Assembly (NCBI RefSeq): GCF_015706575.1
Contig: NW_024037050.1
Location: 2,914,001-2,978,000 of the forward strand
Source: Patiria miniata
Lineage: Eukaryota; Echinodermata; Asteroidea; Valvatida; Asterinidae
Direction of reading: 5' to 3'
Length of the DNA: 64,000 bases
The notes beneath the pieces were generated by a model. The model did not search any database. It was not told the DNA's origin and saw only the letters and a list, made by a program, of their open reading frames with translations. This document shows, in pieces, positions 1 to 11,274 of the stretch. Numbering within the stretch: position 1 is the stretch's first letter; each line of letters opens with the position of its first letter. The position numbers were made by a program, and so were the translations under genes.

Positions 1-524
1 CAGTGCCCCTTTAATTTCGCCTTAGGAACTATTTTATCATCTTCCAAAACTTGTTGGAGCTAATATCGACTGTCCCATCCTCAAATTAAACATATTTGTA
101 TACTGGCGTCTTTCGACTTTCCGATGTTTTTTTAGACATGATAATGCTCACTTTCTTCCTTGTAAACAACATGCTAATTGTAAAAAGAAATGGCCTCAAG
201 GTGTTAACCTTCTGTATGGCCCTTTATTGGAGAAGTGATATAGGATAGTGGCCTTGAATAAGGAAGCAATGAACATTGTTAAAAATTGTTTAAACAACAC
301 CTTTTAAAAAGACCGTTTGATCGTTTTGCCTTTGCTAGCTATAGAGTTTTCACGGGCATCCGTTCATCAATTTTCCTGTAACCCTCGGACGCTATCATGC
401 ATGGCAGGCTGATAAAGCTGATGTGGTTCAACGTCGCAGCTACTCAAGGAATTCTTCAACACTGCTGAGTCTGGTAAGTGTTTGCACTTCTTATGTTACT
501 GAATTATTGTTTTTAATAATGTTA
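1..524. other. gene-free flank, nothing recognised
   Basis: AT-rich single-copy-looking DNA. I see no open frame of note, no splice-flanked coding segment and no repeat shared with the rest of the window. It forms the left flank of the hairpin MITE that begins at 527. Confidence 0.5.
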
Positions 525-526
525 CA

Positions 527-1173
527 GGGTGAGTAAAAAAATGCGGAACCAAACCCCAAAACACTATATTTCATATTTAAACAAATATGCAGCACCCAAA
601 ATAATAATGACTGTAAAGCCAATTTCACAAGGTACTGTTTAATGAAATAAAATTACTGAAATTAGTCAATCCCTTTAGAAAATATCATCTTTTTCACACA
701 ATAACCCTAAAACCTATCTCGTCCCCCCAATGCGATTTCAAGAATCGTCGTCGCATCTTTCTTCAAACATCACCAGCGATTAAATCTCAGTATAAACGAT
801 AAAACATATTCAACAGAATCCCTTCGAAGGCCCGTCCTTTAAAAAAGTATATTTTATTAATTAAATTGTTTGCCAGGTTTGTTAATAAAGATATGCTACA
901 GTTGGTAGTAGTTGTTGATATATGTATTCTGTGTCATTTTCTTTGTTGTTCCAAACAGTCAAAACACACAATGAATGGCTTTTTTGGACGAGACGGGTTT
1001 TAGGGTCATTGTGTTTAAATGGAACGGATTGAGCAATTTGTATATTTTTTTAAAATAAAAAAGTAGCTTATGAAATTGGCTTTTCAGTCATTATTGTTGT
1101 CGGTGCTAAATATTCTTTTAAATATGAAATATATTTTATGGGATTTGGGTTCCGCTTTTTCTGACTCACCCTG
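527..1173. mobile_element. 647-bp long-armed hairpin MITE, Tc1/mariner-like (TA target)
   Basis: The element starts CAGGGTGAGT and ends in the reverse complement ACTCACCCTG, and both ends abut a TA dinucleotide (525-526 and 1,174-1,175), as for Tc1/mariner (IS630) insertions. The inverted repeat is not just terminal. About 200 bp at the left (527-730) pairs with about 185 bp at the right (990-1,173), including the inner block AACCCTAAAACC/GGTTTTAGGGT, leaving a loop of about 260 bp. There is no transposase frame, so the element is non-autonomous. It lies just outside the diverged edge of the satellite array. The superfamily is inferred from the TA target only. Confidence 0.8.
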
Positions 1174-1239
1174 TATAACGGCTCTTACCTCAATGTATAT
1201 TCCAAACCATACGACAATAAAGGCAATAGAATGATTTGC

Positions 1240-2340
1240 TTTTGTTGAGATAATTTGACATATCCTTATGCGTTTAGTTTGAGACATTCTGTGCACTATT
1301 TGACTGCCTGTCAGCGAACCCTGGGCCAGCTATGATATGACTTATGCTAAATCTCAAGTATGAGTCCCTTTTTAGAAAGAAATTCTCGGGTTTTTGACAT
1401 GGATAGGGAGCTGGATATTGTGGCTACAGTTCCCAACAAATTTAAAGTCCGCAGATCAAATACAAAGTTGAAGATAGTTTGACATGCGCATCCATGTTTT
1501 GGCCAAGGTTATATATGTACAATATATTCCATGTGACTGCCTATCAGTTGGTGCTCTGCCAGCTAAGATGTGACTAGCAATATCTCATTTTTTAGTGCCC
1601 TTGCCACCAGTAATTCTGGAATATTTTGACATGGATAGGGACCTTGCTAGTGTGACTACATTATACAACACGTTTGAATTCAGCAGATACCTGTAGACAA
1701 TTAGAGATACGTATCGATGTTTCGGCCGACTATATTTCTGTGCAGTATTCTCCATTTGCCTGCCGATCAGTCTGTTGGCCCTCTGCCAGCTACGACATGT
1801 ATATGGCAGTGGCGTTGTCATCAGAAATCTCGAAATATTTTGACATGGATGTGGAGCTAGGTAATGTGGCTACATTCTCCCACAAGTATGGAGTTGGCTG
1901 ACCAAATATAACTGGAGAAAATTAGGGATATGCAACTATGTTTTGGCTGAGGTTATTTCTGTGCGGTTTTGCATTTTGACTGCCTATTAGTTGGCGCTCC
2001 ATCAGCTCTGACATGACTTGCTATACCTCGACATTTAGTGCCCTTCTTCAGAAATCTCAGAATATTTTGAAATTTGAATATGGAGCTAGTAAGAGTGGCT
2101 ACATTCTCCCACAAGTTTGGAGTTGACGCAACTATGTTTTGGCCAAGTTTATTTCTTTGCGGTATTCCATTTGACTGCCTAACTTTGGCGCTCAATCAGT
2201 TATGACGTGACTTACTATATCTCGACTTTAAGTGCCCTCTTCATCAAAAACTTCATCATCCAACTATTTTGACACGGATGTGGAGCTAGTTAGCGTGGCT
2301 ATATTCTCTTATAAGTTTGGAGTCAGCAGTGGTCAATTTC
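1240..2340 (+). repeat. diverged edge of the satellite array (about 4-5 degenerate monomers)
   Basis: A degenerate version of the satellite recurs here. The landmark GACTGCCTRTCAG-like segment is seen near 1,302, 1,531, 1,756, 1,979 and 2,171, so spacing is about 190-230 bp. Other recurring blocks are 'ATTTTGACATGGAT', 'TGTGGCTACATTCTCCCAC' and 'ATGTTTTGGCC'. The last unit merges into the A-type satellite near 2,335, where AGTAAGTCCCATAGCGAGG first appears. Monomers here differ from each other far more than those further in. This is the expected pattern at the edge of a satellite array, where homogenisation is weak. Confidence 0.8.
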
Positions 2341-5300
2341 GTTTTTGTGCAGTAAGTCCCATAGCGAGGCCTGTCAGCGCCAGCCGACATGGCTCTCATG
2401 TATCGCGGTCTAAAGGTACCTTGACATAAATGGATTTGAACAAACTATAGCTTGTTGGATAGCGGATGAATAGGCAAAGAAGCTGACAAATCGGCAAGGC
2501 TTCAGACTTGAAACTTTTGGAGTGAGCCCCAGACGTAGGTACATGATGCCCCAGTTTCGTTTTTTTTTGCAGTAAGTCCCATAGCAAGGGCTGTCAGCGC
2601 CAGCCGACATGGCTCTCATGTGTCGCGGCCTAAAGGTACCTTAAAATAAATGGATTTTGACAAACTATAGCTTGTTGGATAGCGAATGAACAGGCCAACA
2701 AGCTGACAAATCGGCAAGGCTTCAGACTTGAAACTTTTGGAGTGAGACCCAGACGTATGTACATGATGCCCCCAGTTTCGTTTTTGTGCAGTAAGTCCCA
2801 TAGCAAGGGCTGTCAGCGCCAGCCGACATGGCTCTCATGTGTCGCGGTCTAAAGGTACCTTAACATGGATGGATTTTGACAAACTATAGCTTGTTGGATA
2901 GCGGATGAATAGGGCAACAAGCTAACAAATCGGCAAGGATTCAGACTTGAAGCTTTTGGAGTGAGCCCCAGACGTAGGTACATGATGCCCCCAGTTTCGT
3001 TTTTGTGAAGTAAGTCCCATAGCAAGGGCTGTCAGCGGCAGCCGACATGGCTCTCATGTGTCGCGGTCTAAAGGTCCCTTAACATGGATGGATTTTGACA
3101 AACTATAGCTTGTTGGATAGCGGATGAATAGGCCAACAAGCTGAACAAATCGGCAAGGCTTCAGACTTGAAACTTTTGGAGTGAGACCCAGACGTAGGTA
3201 CATGATGCCCCCAGTGTCCTTTTTGTGCAGTAAGTCCAATAGCAAGGGCTGTCAGCGCCAGCCGACAGGGCTCTCACGTGTCGCGGTCTAAAGGTACCTT
3301 AACATGGATGGATTTTGACAAACTATAGCTTGTTGGATAGCGGATGAATAGGCCAACAAGCTGACAAATCGGCAAGGCTTCAGACTTGAAACTTTTGGAG
3401 TGAGCCCCAGACGTAGGTACATGATGCCCCAGTTTCGTTTTTTTTGCAGTAAGTCCCATAGCAAGGGCTGTCAGCGGCAGCCGACATTGCTCTCATGTGT
3501 CGCGGTCTGAAGGTACCTTAATATACATGGATTTTGACAAACTATAGCTTGTTGGATAGCGAATGAACAGGCCAACAAGCTGACAAATCGGCAAGGCTTC
3601 AGACTTGAAACTTTTGGAGTGAGACCCAGATGTAGGTACATGATGCCCCCAGTTTCGTTTTTGTGCAGTAAGTCCCATAGCAAGGGCTGTCAGCGCCAGC
3701 CGACATGGCTCTCATGTGTCGCGGCCTAAAGGTACCTTAACATAAATGGATTTTGACAAACTATAGCTTGTTGGATAGCGAATGAACAGGCCAACAAGCT
3801 GACAAATCGGCAAGGCTTCAGACTTGAAACTTTTGGAGTGAGACCCAGACGTATGTACATGATGCCCCCAGTTTCGTTTTTGTGCAGTAAGTCCCATAGC
3901 AAGGGCTGTCAGCGCCAGCCGACATGGCTCTCATGTGTCGCGGTCTAAAGGTACCTTAACATGGATGGATTTTGACAAACTATAGCTTGTTGGATAGCGG
4001 ATGAATAGGGCAACAAGCTAACAAATCGGCAAGGATTCAGACTTGAAGCTTTTGGAGTGAGCCCCAGACGTAGGTACATGATGCCCCCAGTTTCGTTTTT
4101 GTGAAGTAAGTCCCATAGCAAGGGCTGTCAGCGGCAGCCGACATGGCTCTCATGTGTCGCGGTCTAAAGGTCCCTTAACATGGATGGATTTTGACAAACT
4201 ATAGCTTGTTGGATAGCGGATGAATAGGCCAACAAGCTGAACAAATCGGCAAGGCTTCAGACTTGAAACTTTTGGAGTGAGACCCAGACGTAGGTACATG
4301 ATGCCCCCAGTGTCCTTTTTGTGCAGTAAGTCCAATAGCAAGGGCTGTCAGCGCCAGCCGACAGGGCTCTCACGTGTCGCGGTCTAAAGGTACCTTAACA
4401 TAGATGGATTTTGACAAACTATAGCTTGTTGGATAGCGGATGAATAGGCCAACAAGCTGACAAATCGGCAAGGCTTCAGACTTGAAACTTTTGGAGTGAG
4501 CCCCAGACGTAGGTACATGATGCCCCAGTTTCGTTTTTTTTGCAGTAAGTCCCATAGCAAGGGCTGTCAGCGGCAGCCGACATTGCTCTCATGTGTCGCG
4601 GTCTGAAGGTACCTTAATATACATGGATTTTGACAAACTATAGCTTGTTGGATAGCGGATGAATAGGCCAACAAGCTGACAAATCGGCAAGGCTTCAGAC
4701 TTGAAACTTTTGGAGTGAGACCCAGATGTAGGTACATGATGCCCCCAGTTTCGTTTTTGTGCAGTAAGTCCCATAGCAAGGGCTGTCAGCGCCAGCCGAC
4801 ATGGCTCTCATGTGTCGCGGCCTAAAGGTACCTTAACATGGATGGATTTTGACAAACTATAGCTTGTTGGATAGCGGACGAATAGGCCAACAAGCTGAAA
4901 AAATCGTCAAGGCTTCAGACTTGAAACTTTTGGAGTGAGCTCCAGACGTATGTACATGATGCCCCCAGTGTCCTTTTTGTGCAGTAAGTCCCATAACAAG
5001 GGCTGTCAGCGCCAGCCGACATGGCTCTCATGTGTTGCTTTCTAAAGGTACCTTAACATAGATGGATTTTGACAAACTATAGCTTGTTGGATAGCGGATG
5101 AACATGCCAACAAGCTGACAAATCGACAAGGCTTCAGACTTGAAACTATTGGAGTGAGCCCCAGACGTAGGTACATGATGCCCCCAGTTTCCTTTTTGTG
5201 CAGTAAGTCCCATAGCAAGGGCTGTCAGCGGCAGCCGACATGGCTCTCATGTGTCGCGGTCTAAAGTTACCTTAACATGGATGGATTTTGACAAACTATA

Positions 5301-5748
5301 GCTCGTTGGATAGCGAATGAATAGGCCAACAAGCTGACAAATCGGCAAGGTTTCAGACTTGAAACTTTTGGAGTGAGCTTCAGACGTAGGTACATGATGC
5401 CCCCAGTTTCGTTTTTGTGCAGTAAGTCACATAGCAAGGGCTGTCAGCGCCAGCCGACATGGCTCTCATGTGTCGCGGTCTAAAGGTACCTTAACATGAA
5501 TGTATTTTGACAAACTATAGCTTGTAGGATAGCGGATGAATTGGCCAACAAGCTGACAAATCGGCAAGGCTTCAGACTTGAAACTTTTGGAGTGAGCCCC
5601 AGAGGTAGGTACATGATGCCCCCAGTTTCCTTTTTGTGCAGTAAGTCTCATAGCAAGGGCTGTCAGCGCCACCCGACATGGCTCTCATGTGTCGCGGTCT
5701 AAAGGTACGTTAACATGGATGGATTTTGACAAACTATAGCTTGTTGGA
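2341..5748 (+). repeat. A-type satellite, about 219-bp monomer, about 15 copies
   Basis: Head-to-tail monomers with the start landmark CTGTCAGCG at 2,371, 2,591, 2,810, 3,029, 3,249, 3,468 and 3,687 and onward, a period of 219-220 bp. Each unit carries AAAGGTACCTTAA, GACAAACTATAGCTTGTTGG, GAAACTTTTGGAGTGAG and TTTTGTGCAGTAAGTCCCAT. It is homologous to the B-type satellite that follows, by eye about three quarters identical, but has its own diagnostic stretches (CTATAGCTTGTTGGATAGC, GGTACATGATGCCCC). Short open frames on the minus strand recur once per monomer and are a by-product of the repeat, not genes. Confidence 0.95.
2591..4782 (+). repeat. two tandem copies of a 5-monomer higher-order repeat (1,096 bp each)
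   Basis: Variant monomers recur at exactly 1,096 bp. Variants starting at 2,616, 3,054, 3,274 and 3,471 reappear at 3,712, 4,150, 4,370 and 4,567. The two 1,096-bp units differ at only a few positions (for example TTAAAATAAATGG against TTAACATAAATGG), whereas the five monomers inside one unit differ clearly. One variant carries an extra base (AGCTGAACAAATC) at both 3,141 and 4,237. This is a classical higher-order repeat formed by recent unequal exchange in a block of five. Confidence 0.9.
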
Positions 5749-6727
5749 TGCAAATTGGCAGGTCTATAGACCTGAAACTTTTTGAGAAAAGCCCAGACGT
5801 AGCAGCGGATGCCCCTTATTTCGCTTTTGTGCAGTAAGTCCTATAGGAAGGACTGTCAGCGCCAGCCCCCCTGGCTCCCATGTCTCGCAGCTAAAGGTAC
5901 CTTATCCTCGATGGATCTGGACAAACTTGGTACCATTTTGAAGCGGATTAATGGGCCAACCCGCATGCAAATCGGCAGGTCGACAAACTTGAAACTTTTG
6001 GAGAAAAGCCCAGACGTAAAGTCCCATAGGGAGGACTGTCAGCGCCAACCCGCATGGCTCCCATGTCTCGCAGCCTAAAGGTACCTTAATCTTGATGGAT
6101 CTGGACAAACTCGGTACCTTTTGAAGCGGATGAATGGGCCAACCCGCATGCAAATCGGCAGGTCGACAAACTTGAGACTTTTGGAGAAAAGCCCAGACGT
6201 AGTAGCGAATGCCCCTTCTTTCGCTATTGTGCAGTAAGTCTCATAGGGAGGCCTGTCAGCGCCAACCCGCCTGGCTCCCAAGTCTCACAGCCTAAAGGTA
6301 CCTTAACCTGGATGGATCTGGACAAGCTTGGTACCATTTTGAAGCGGATGAATGGGCCAACCTGCATGCAAATCAGCAGGTTGATAGACCTTAAACGTTT
6401 GGAGAAAAGCCCAGACGTAGCAGCCTATGCCCCTTCTTTCTCTTTTGTGCAGTAAGTCCCATAGGGAGGCCTGTCAGCGCCAACCCGCCTGGCTCCCATG
6501 TCTCGCAGCCTGAAGGTATCTTAATCTGGACGGATCTGGACAAACTCGGTACCATTTTGAAGCGGATGAATGGTCCAACCCTCATGCAAATTGGCAAATC
6601 GATAGATCAGAAACTTCTGAAGAAAAGCCCAGACCTAGTAGCGGATGCCCCTTCTTTCGCTTTGTGCAGTAAGTCCCATAGGGAGGCCTGTCAGCTCCAA
6701 CCCGCCTGGCTCCCAAGTCTCGCAGCC

Positions 6728-8891
6728 TAAAGGTACCTTAACTTAGATGGATCTGGACAAACTGGGTACCATTTTGAAGCGGATGAATGGGCCAACTCGC
6801 ATACAAGTCGGTAGGTCGATAGACCTGATACTTTTGGAGAAAAGCCCAGACGTAGTAGCGGATGCCCCTTCTTTCGCTTTTGTGCAGTAAGTCCCATGGG
6901 GAGGCCTGTCAGCGCCAACCCGCCTTGCTCCCATGTCTCGTAGCCTAAAGGTACCTTAACCTAGATGGATCTGGACAAACTTGGTACCATTTTGAAGCGG
7001 ATAAATGGGCCAACCCGCATGCAAATCGGCAGGCCGATAGACTTGAAACTTTTGGAGAAAAGCTCAGACGTAGTAGCGGATGCCCCTTCTTTCGCTTTTG
7101 TGCAGTAAGTCCCATATGGAGGCCTGTCAGCGCCAACTCGCCTGGCTCCCATGTCTCGTAGCCTAAAGGTATCTTAACCTGGATGGATCTGGACAAACTT
7201 GGTACCATTTTGAAGCGGATGAATGGGCAAACCGGCATGCAAATCGGTAGGTTGATAGACTTGAAACTTTTGGAGAAAAGCTTAGACGTAGTAGTGAATG
7301 CCCCTTCTTTCGCTATTGTGCAGTAAGTCCCATAGGGAGGCCTGTCAGCGCCAACCCGCCTTGCTCCCATGTCTCGCAGCCTAAAGGTACCTTAACCTGG
7401 ATGGATCTGGACAAGCTTGGTACCATTTTGAAGCGGATGAATGGGCCAACCTGCATGCAAATCGGCAGGTCGATAGACTTGAAACTTTTGAAGAAAAGCC
7501 CAGACCTAAAAGCGGATGCCCCTTCATTCGCTTTTGTGCAGTAAGTCCCATAGGGAGGCCTGTCAGCGCCAACCCTCCTGGCTCCCATTTCTCGCAGCCT
7601 AAAGGTACTCTAAACGGATCTGGACAAACTCGGTACCATTTTGAAGCGGATGAATGGGCCAACCTGCATGCAAATCGGCTGGTCGATAGACCTGAAACGT
7701 ATGGAGAAAAGCCCAGACGTAGCAGCCTATGCCCCTTCTTTCTCTTTTGTGCATTAAGTCCCATAGGGAGGCCTGTCAGCGCCAACCTGCCTGGCTCCCA
7801 TGTCTCGCAGACTAAAGGTACCTTAATCTGGATGGATCTGCACAAACTTGGTACCATTTTAAAGCGGATGAATGGGCCAACCCGCATGAAAATTGGCAGG
7901 TCGAAAGACCTTAAAATTTTGCTGAAAAGCCCAGACCTAGTAGCGGATGCCCCTTCTTTCGCTTTTGTGCAGTAAGTCCCATAGGGAGGCCTGTCAGCTC
8001 CAACCCGCCTGGCTCCCATGTCTCGCAGCCTAAAGGTACCTTAACCTAGATGGATCTGGACAAACTCGGTTCCATTTTGAAGCGGATGAATGGGCCAACC
8101 TGCATGCAAATCGGCAGGTCGATAGACCTCAAACTTAAGGAGAAAAGCCCAGACGTAGTAGCGGATGCCCCTTCTTTCGCTGTTGTGCAGTAAGTCCCAT
8201 GGGGAGCCCTGTCAGCGCCAACCCGCCTGGCTCCCATGTCTCGCAGCCTAAAGGTACTCTAAACGGATCTGGACAAACTCGGTACCATTTTGAAGCGGAT
8301 GAATGGGCCAACCTGCATGCAAATCGGCAGGTCGATAGACCTTAAACTTTTGAGAAAAGCTTAGACGTAGCAGCCTATGCCCCTTCTTTCTCTTTTGTGC
8401 AGTAAGTCCCATAGGGAGGCCTGTCAGCGCCAACCCGCCTGGCTCCCATGTCTCGCAGCCTGAAGGTACCTTAATCTGAACGGATCTGGACAAACTCGGT
8501 ACCATTTTGAAGCGGAAGAATGGGCCAACCTGCATGCAAATCGGTAGGTCGATAGACCTCAAACTTTAGGAGAAAAGCCCAGACGTAGTAGCGGATGCCC
8601 CTTCATTCGCTGTTGTGCAGTAAGTCCCATGGGGAGCCCTGTCAGCGCCAACCCACCTGGCTCCCATGTCTCGCAGCCTAAAGGTACTCTAAACGGATCT
8701 GGACAAACTCGGTACCATTTTGAAGCGGATGAATGGGCCAACCTGCATGCAAATCGGCAGGTCGATAGATCAGAAACTTCTGAAGAAAAGCCCAGACCTA
8801 GTAGCGGATGCCCCTTCTTTCGCTTTTGTGCAGTAAGTCCCTTAGGAAGGCCTGTCAGCTCCAACCCGCCTGGCTCCCAAGTCTCGCAGCC
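6728..8891 (+). repeat. B-satellite higher-order block 1 (2,164 bp, about 10 monomers)
   Basis: Delimited by the diagnostic variant TAAAGGTACCTTAACTTAGA at 6,728 and again at 8,892. The internal order of variant monomers (TTGATAGACTTG/CTTAGACGTAGTAGTG, AAGAAAAGCCCAGACCTAAAAG, then ACTCTAAACGG) matches the later blocks. Confidence 0.85.
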
Positions 8892-11274
8892 TAAAGGTAC
8901 CTTAACTTAGATGGATCTGGACAAACTGGGTACCATTTTGAAGCGGATGAATGGGCCAACTCGCATACAAATCGGTAGGTCGATAGACCTGATACTTTTG
9001 GAGAAAAGCCCAGACGTAGTAGCGGATGCCCCTTCTTTCGCTTTTGTGCAGTAAGTCCCATGGGGAGGCCTGTCAGCGCCAACCCGCCTTACTCCCATGT
9101 CTCGCAGCCTAAAGGTACCTTAACCTAGATGGATCTGGACAAACTTGGTACCATTTTGAAGCGGATGAATGGGCCAACCCGCATGCAAATCGAAAGGCCG
9201 ATAGACTTGAAACTTTTGGAGAAAAGCTCAGACGTAGTAGCGGATGCCCCTTCTTTCGCTTTTGTCCAGTAAGTCCCATATGGAGGCCTGTCAGCGCCAA
9301 CTCGCCTGGCTCCCATGTCTCGTAGCCTAAAGGTACCTTAACCTGGATGGATCTGGACAAACTTGGTACCATTTTGAAGCGGATGAATGGGCAAACCGGC
9401 ATGCAAATCGGTAGGTTGATAGACTTGAAACTTTTGGAGAAAAGCTTAGACGTAGTAGTGAATGCCCCTTCTTTCGCTATTGTGCAGTAAGTCCCATAGG
9501 GAGGCCTGTCAGCGCCAACCCGCCTTGCTCCCATGTCTCGCAGCCTAAAGGTACCTTAACCTGGATGGATCTGGACAAGCTTGGTACCATTTTGAAGCGG
9601 ATGAATGGGCCAACCTGCATGCAAATCGGCAGGTCGATAGACTTGAAACTTTTGAAGAAAAGCCCAGACCTAAAAGCGGATGCCCCTTCATTCGCTTTTG
9701 TGCAGTAAGTCCCATAGGGAGGCCTGTCAGCGCCAACCCTCCTGGCTCCCATTTCTCGCAGCCTAAAGGTACTCTAAACGGATCTGGACAAACTCGGTAC
9801 CATTTTGAAGCGGAAGAATGGGCCAACCTGCATGCAAATCGGCAGGTCGATAGACCTTAAACTGTTGGAGAAAAGCTCAGACGTAGCAGCCTTTGCCCCT
9901 TCTTTCTCTTTTGTGCAGTAAGTCCCATAGGGAGGCCTGTCAGCGCCAACCCGCCTGGCTCCCATGTCTCGCAGCCTGAAGGTACTTTAATCTGAACGGA
10001 TCTGGACAAACTCGGTACCATTTTGAAGCGGAAGAATGGGCCAACGTGCATGCAAATTGGCAGGTCGATAGACCTAAAAGTTTTGGTGAAAAGACCAGAC
10101 GTAGCAGCCTATGCCCCTTCTTTCTCTTTTGTGCAGTAAGTCCCATAGGGAGGCCTGTCAGCGCCAACCTGCCTGGCTCCCATGTCTCGCAGACTAAAGG
10201 TACCTTAACCTGGATGGATCTGCACAAACTTGGTACCATTTTAAAGCGGATGAATGGGCCAACCCGCATGAAAATTGGCAGGTCGAAAGACCTTAAAATT
10301 TTGCTGAAAAGCCCAGACCTAGTAGCGGATGCCCCTTCTTTCGCTTTTGTGCAGTAAGTCCCATAGGGAGGCCTGTCAGCTCCAACCCGCCTGGCTCCCA
10401 TGTCTCGCAGCCTAAAGGTACCTTAACCTAGATGGATCTGGACAAACTCGGTTCCATTTTGAAGCGGATGAATGGGCCAACCTGCATGCAAATCGGCAGG
10501 TCGATAGACCTCAAACTTAAGGAGAAAAGCCCAGACGTAGTAGCGGATGCCCCTTCTTTCGCTGTTGTGCAGTAAGTCCCATGGGGAGCCCTGTCAGCGC
10601 CAACCCGCCTGGCTCCCATGTCTCGCAGCCTAAAGGTACTCTAAACGGATCTGGACAAACTCGGTACCATTTTGAAGCGGATGAATGGGCCAACCTGCAT
10701 GCAAATCGGCAGGTCGATAGACCTTAAACTTTTTGAGAAAAGCTCAGACGTAGCAGCCTATGCCCCTTCTTTCTCTTTTGTGCAGTAAGTCCCATAGGGA
10801 GGCCTGTCAGCGCCAACCCGCCTGGCTCCCATGTCTCGCAGCCTGAAGGTACCTTAATCTGAACGGATCTGGACAAACTCGGTACCATTTTGAAGCGGAA
10901 GAATGGGCCAACCTGCATGCAAATCGGTAGGTCGATAGACCTCAAACTTTAGGAGAAAAGCCCAGACGTAGTAGCGGATGCCCCTTCATTCGCTGTTGTG
11001 CAGTAAGTCCCATGGGGAGCCCTGTCAGCGCCAACCCACCTGGCTCCCATGTCTCGCAGCCTAAAGGTACTCTAAACGGATCTGGACAAACTCGGTACCA
11101 TTTTGAAGCGGATGAATGGGCCAACCTGCATGCAAATCGGCAGGTCGATAGATCAGAAACTTCTGAAGAAAAGCCCAGACCTAGTAGCGGATGCCCCTTC
11201 TTTCGCTTTTGTGCAGTAAGTCCCTTAGGAAGGCCTGTCAGCTCCAACCCGCCTGGCTCCCAAGTCTCGCAGCC
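8892..11274 (+). repeat. B-satellite higher-order block 2 (2,383 bp, 11 monomers)
   Basis: Same diagnostic variant at 8,892 and 11,275. It has one monomer more than block 1 in the stretch near 9,770-10,200, where additional ACTCTAAACGG/ACTTTAATCTGAACGG variants appear. Otherwise the variants follow the same order with near identity. Confidence 0.85.
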
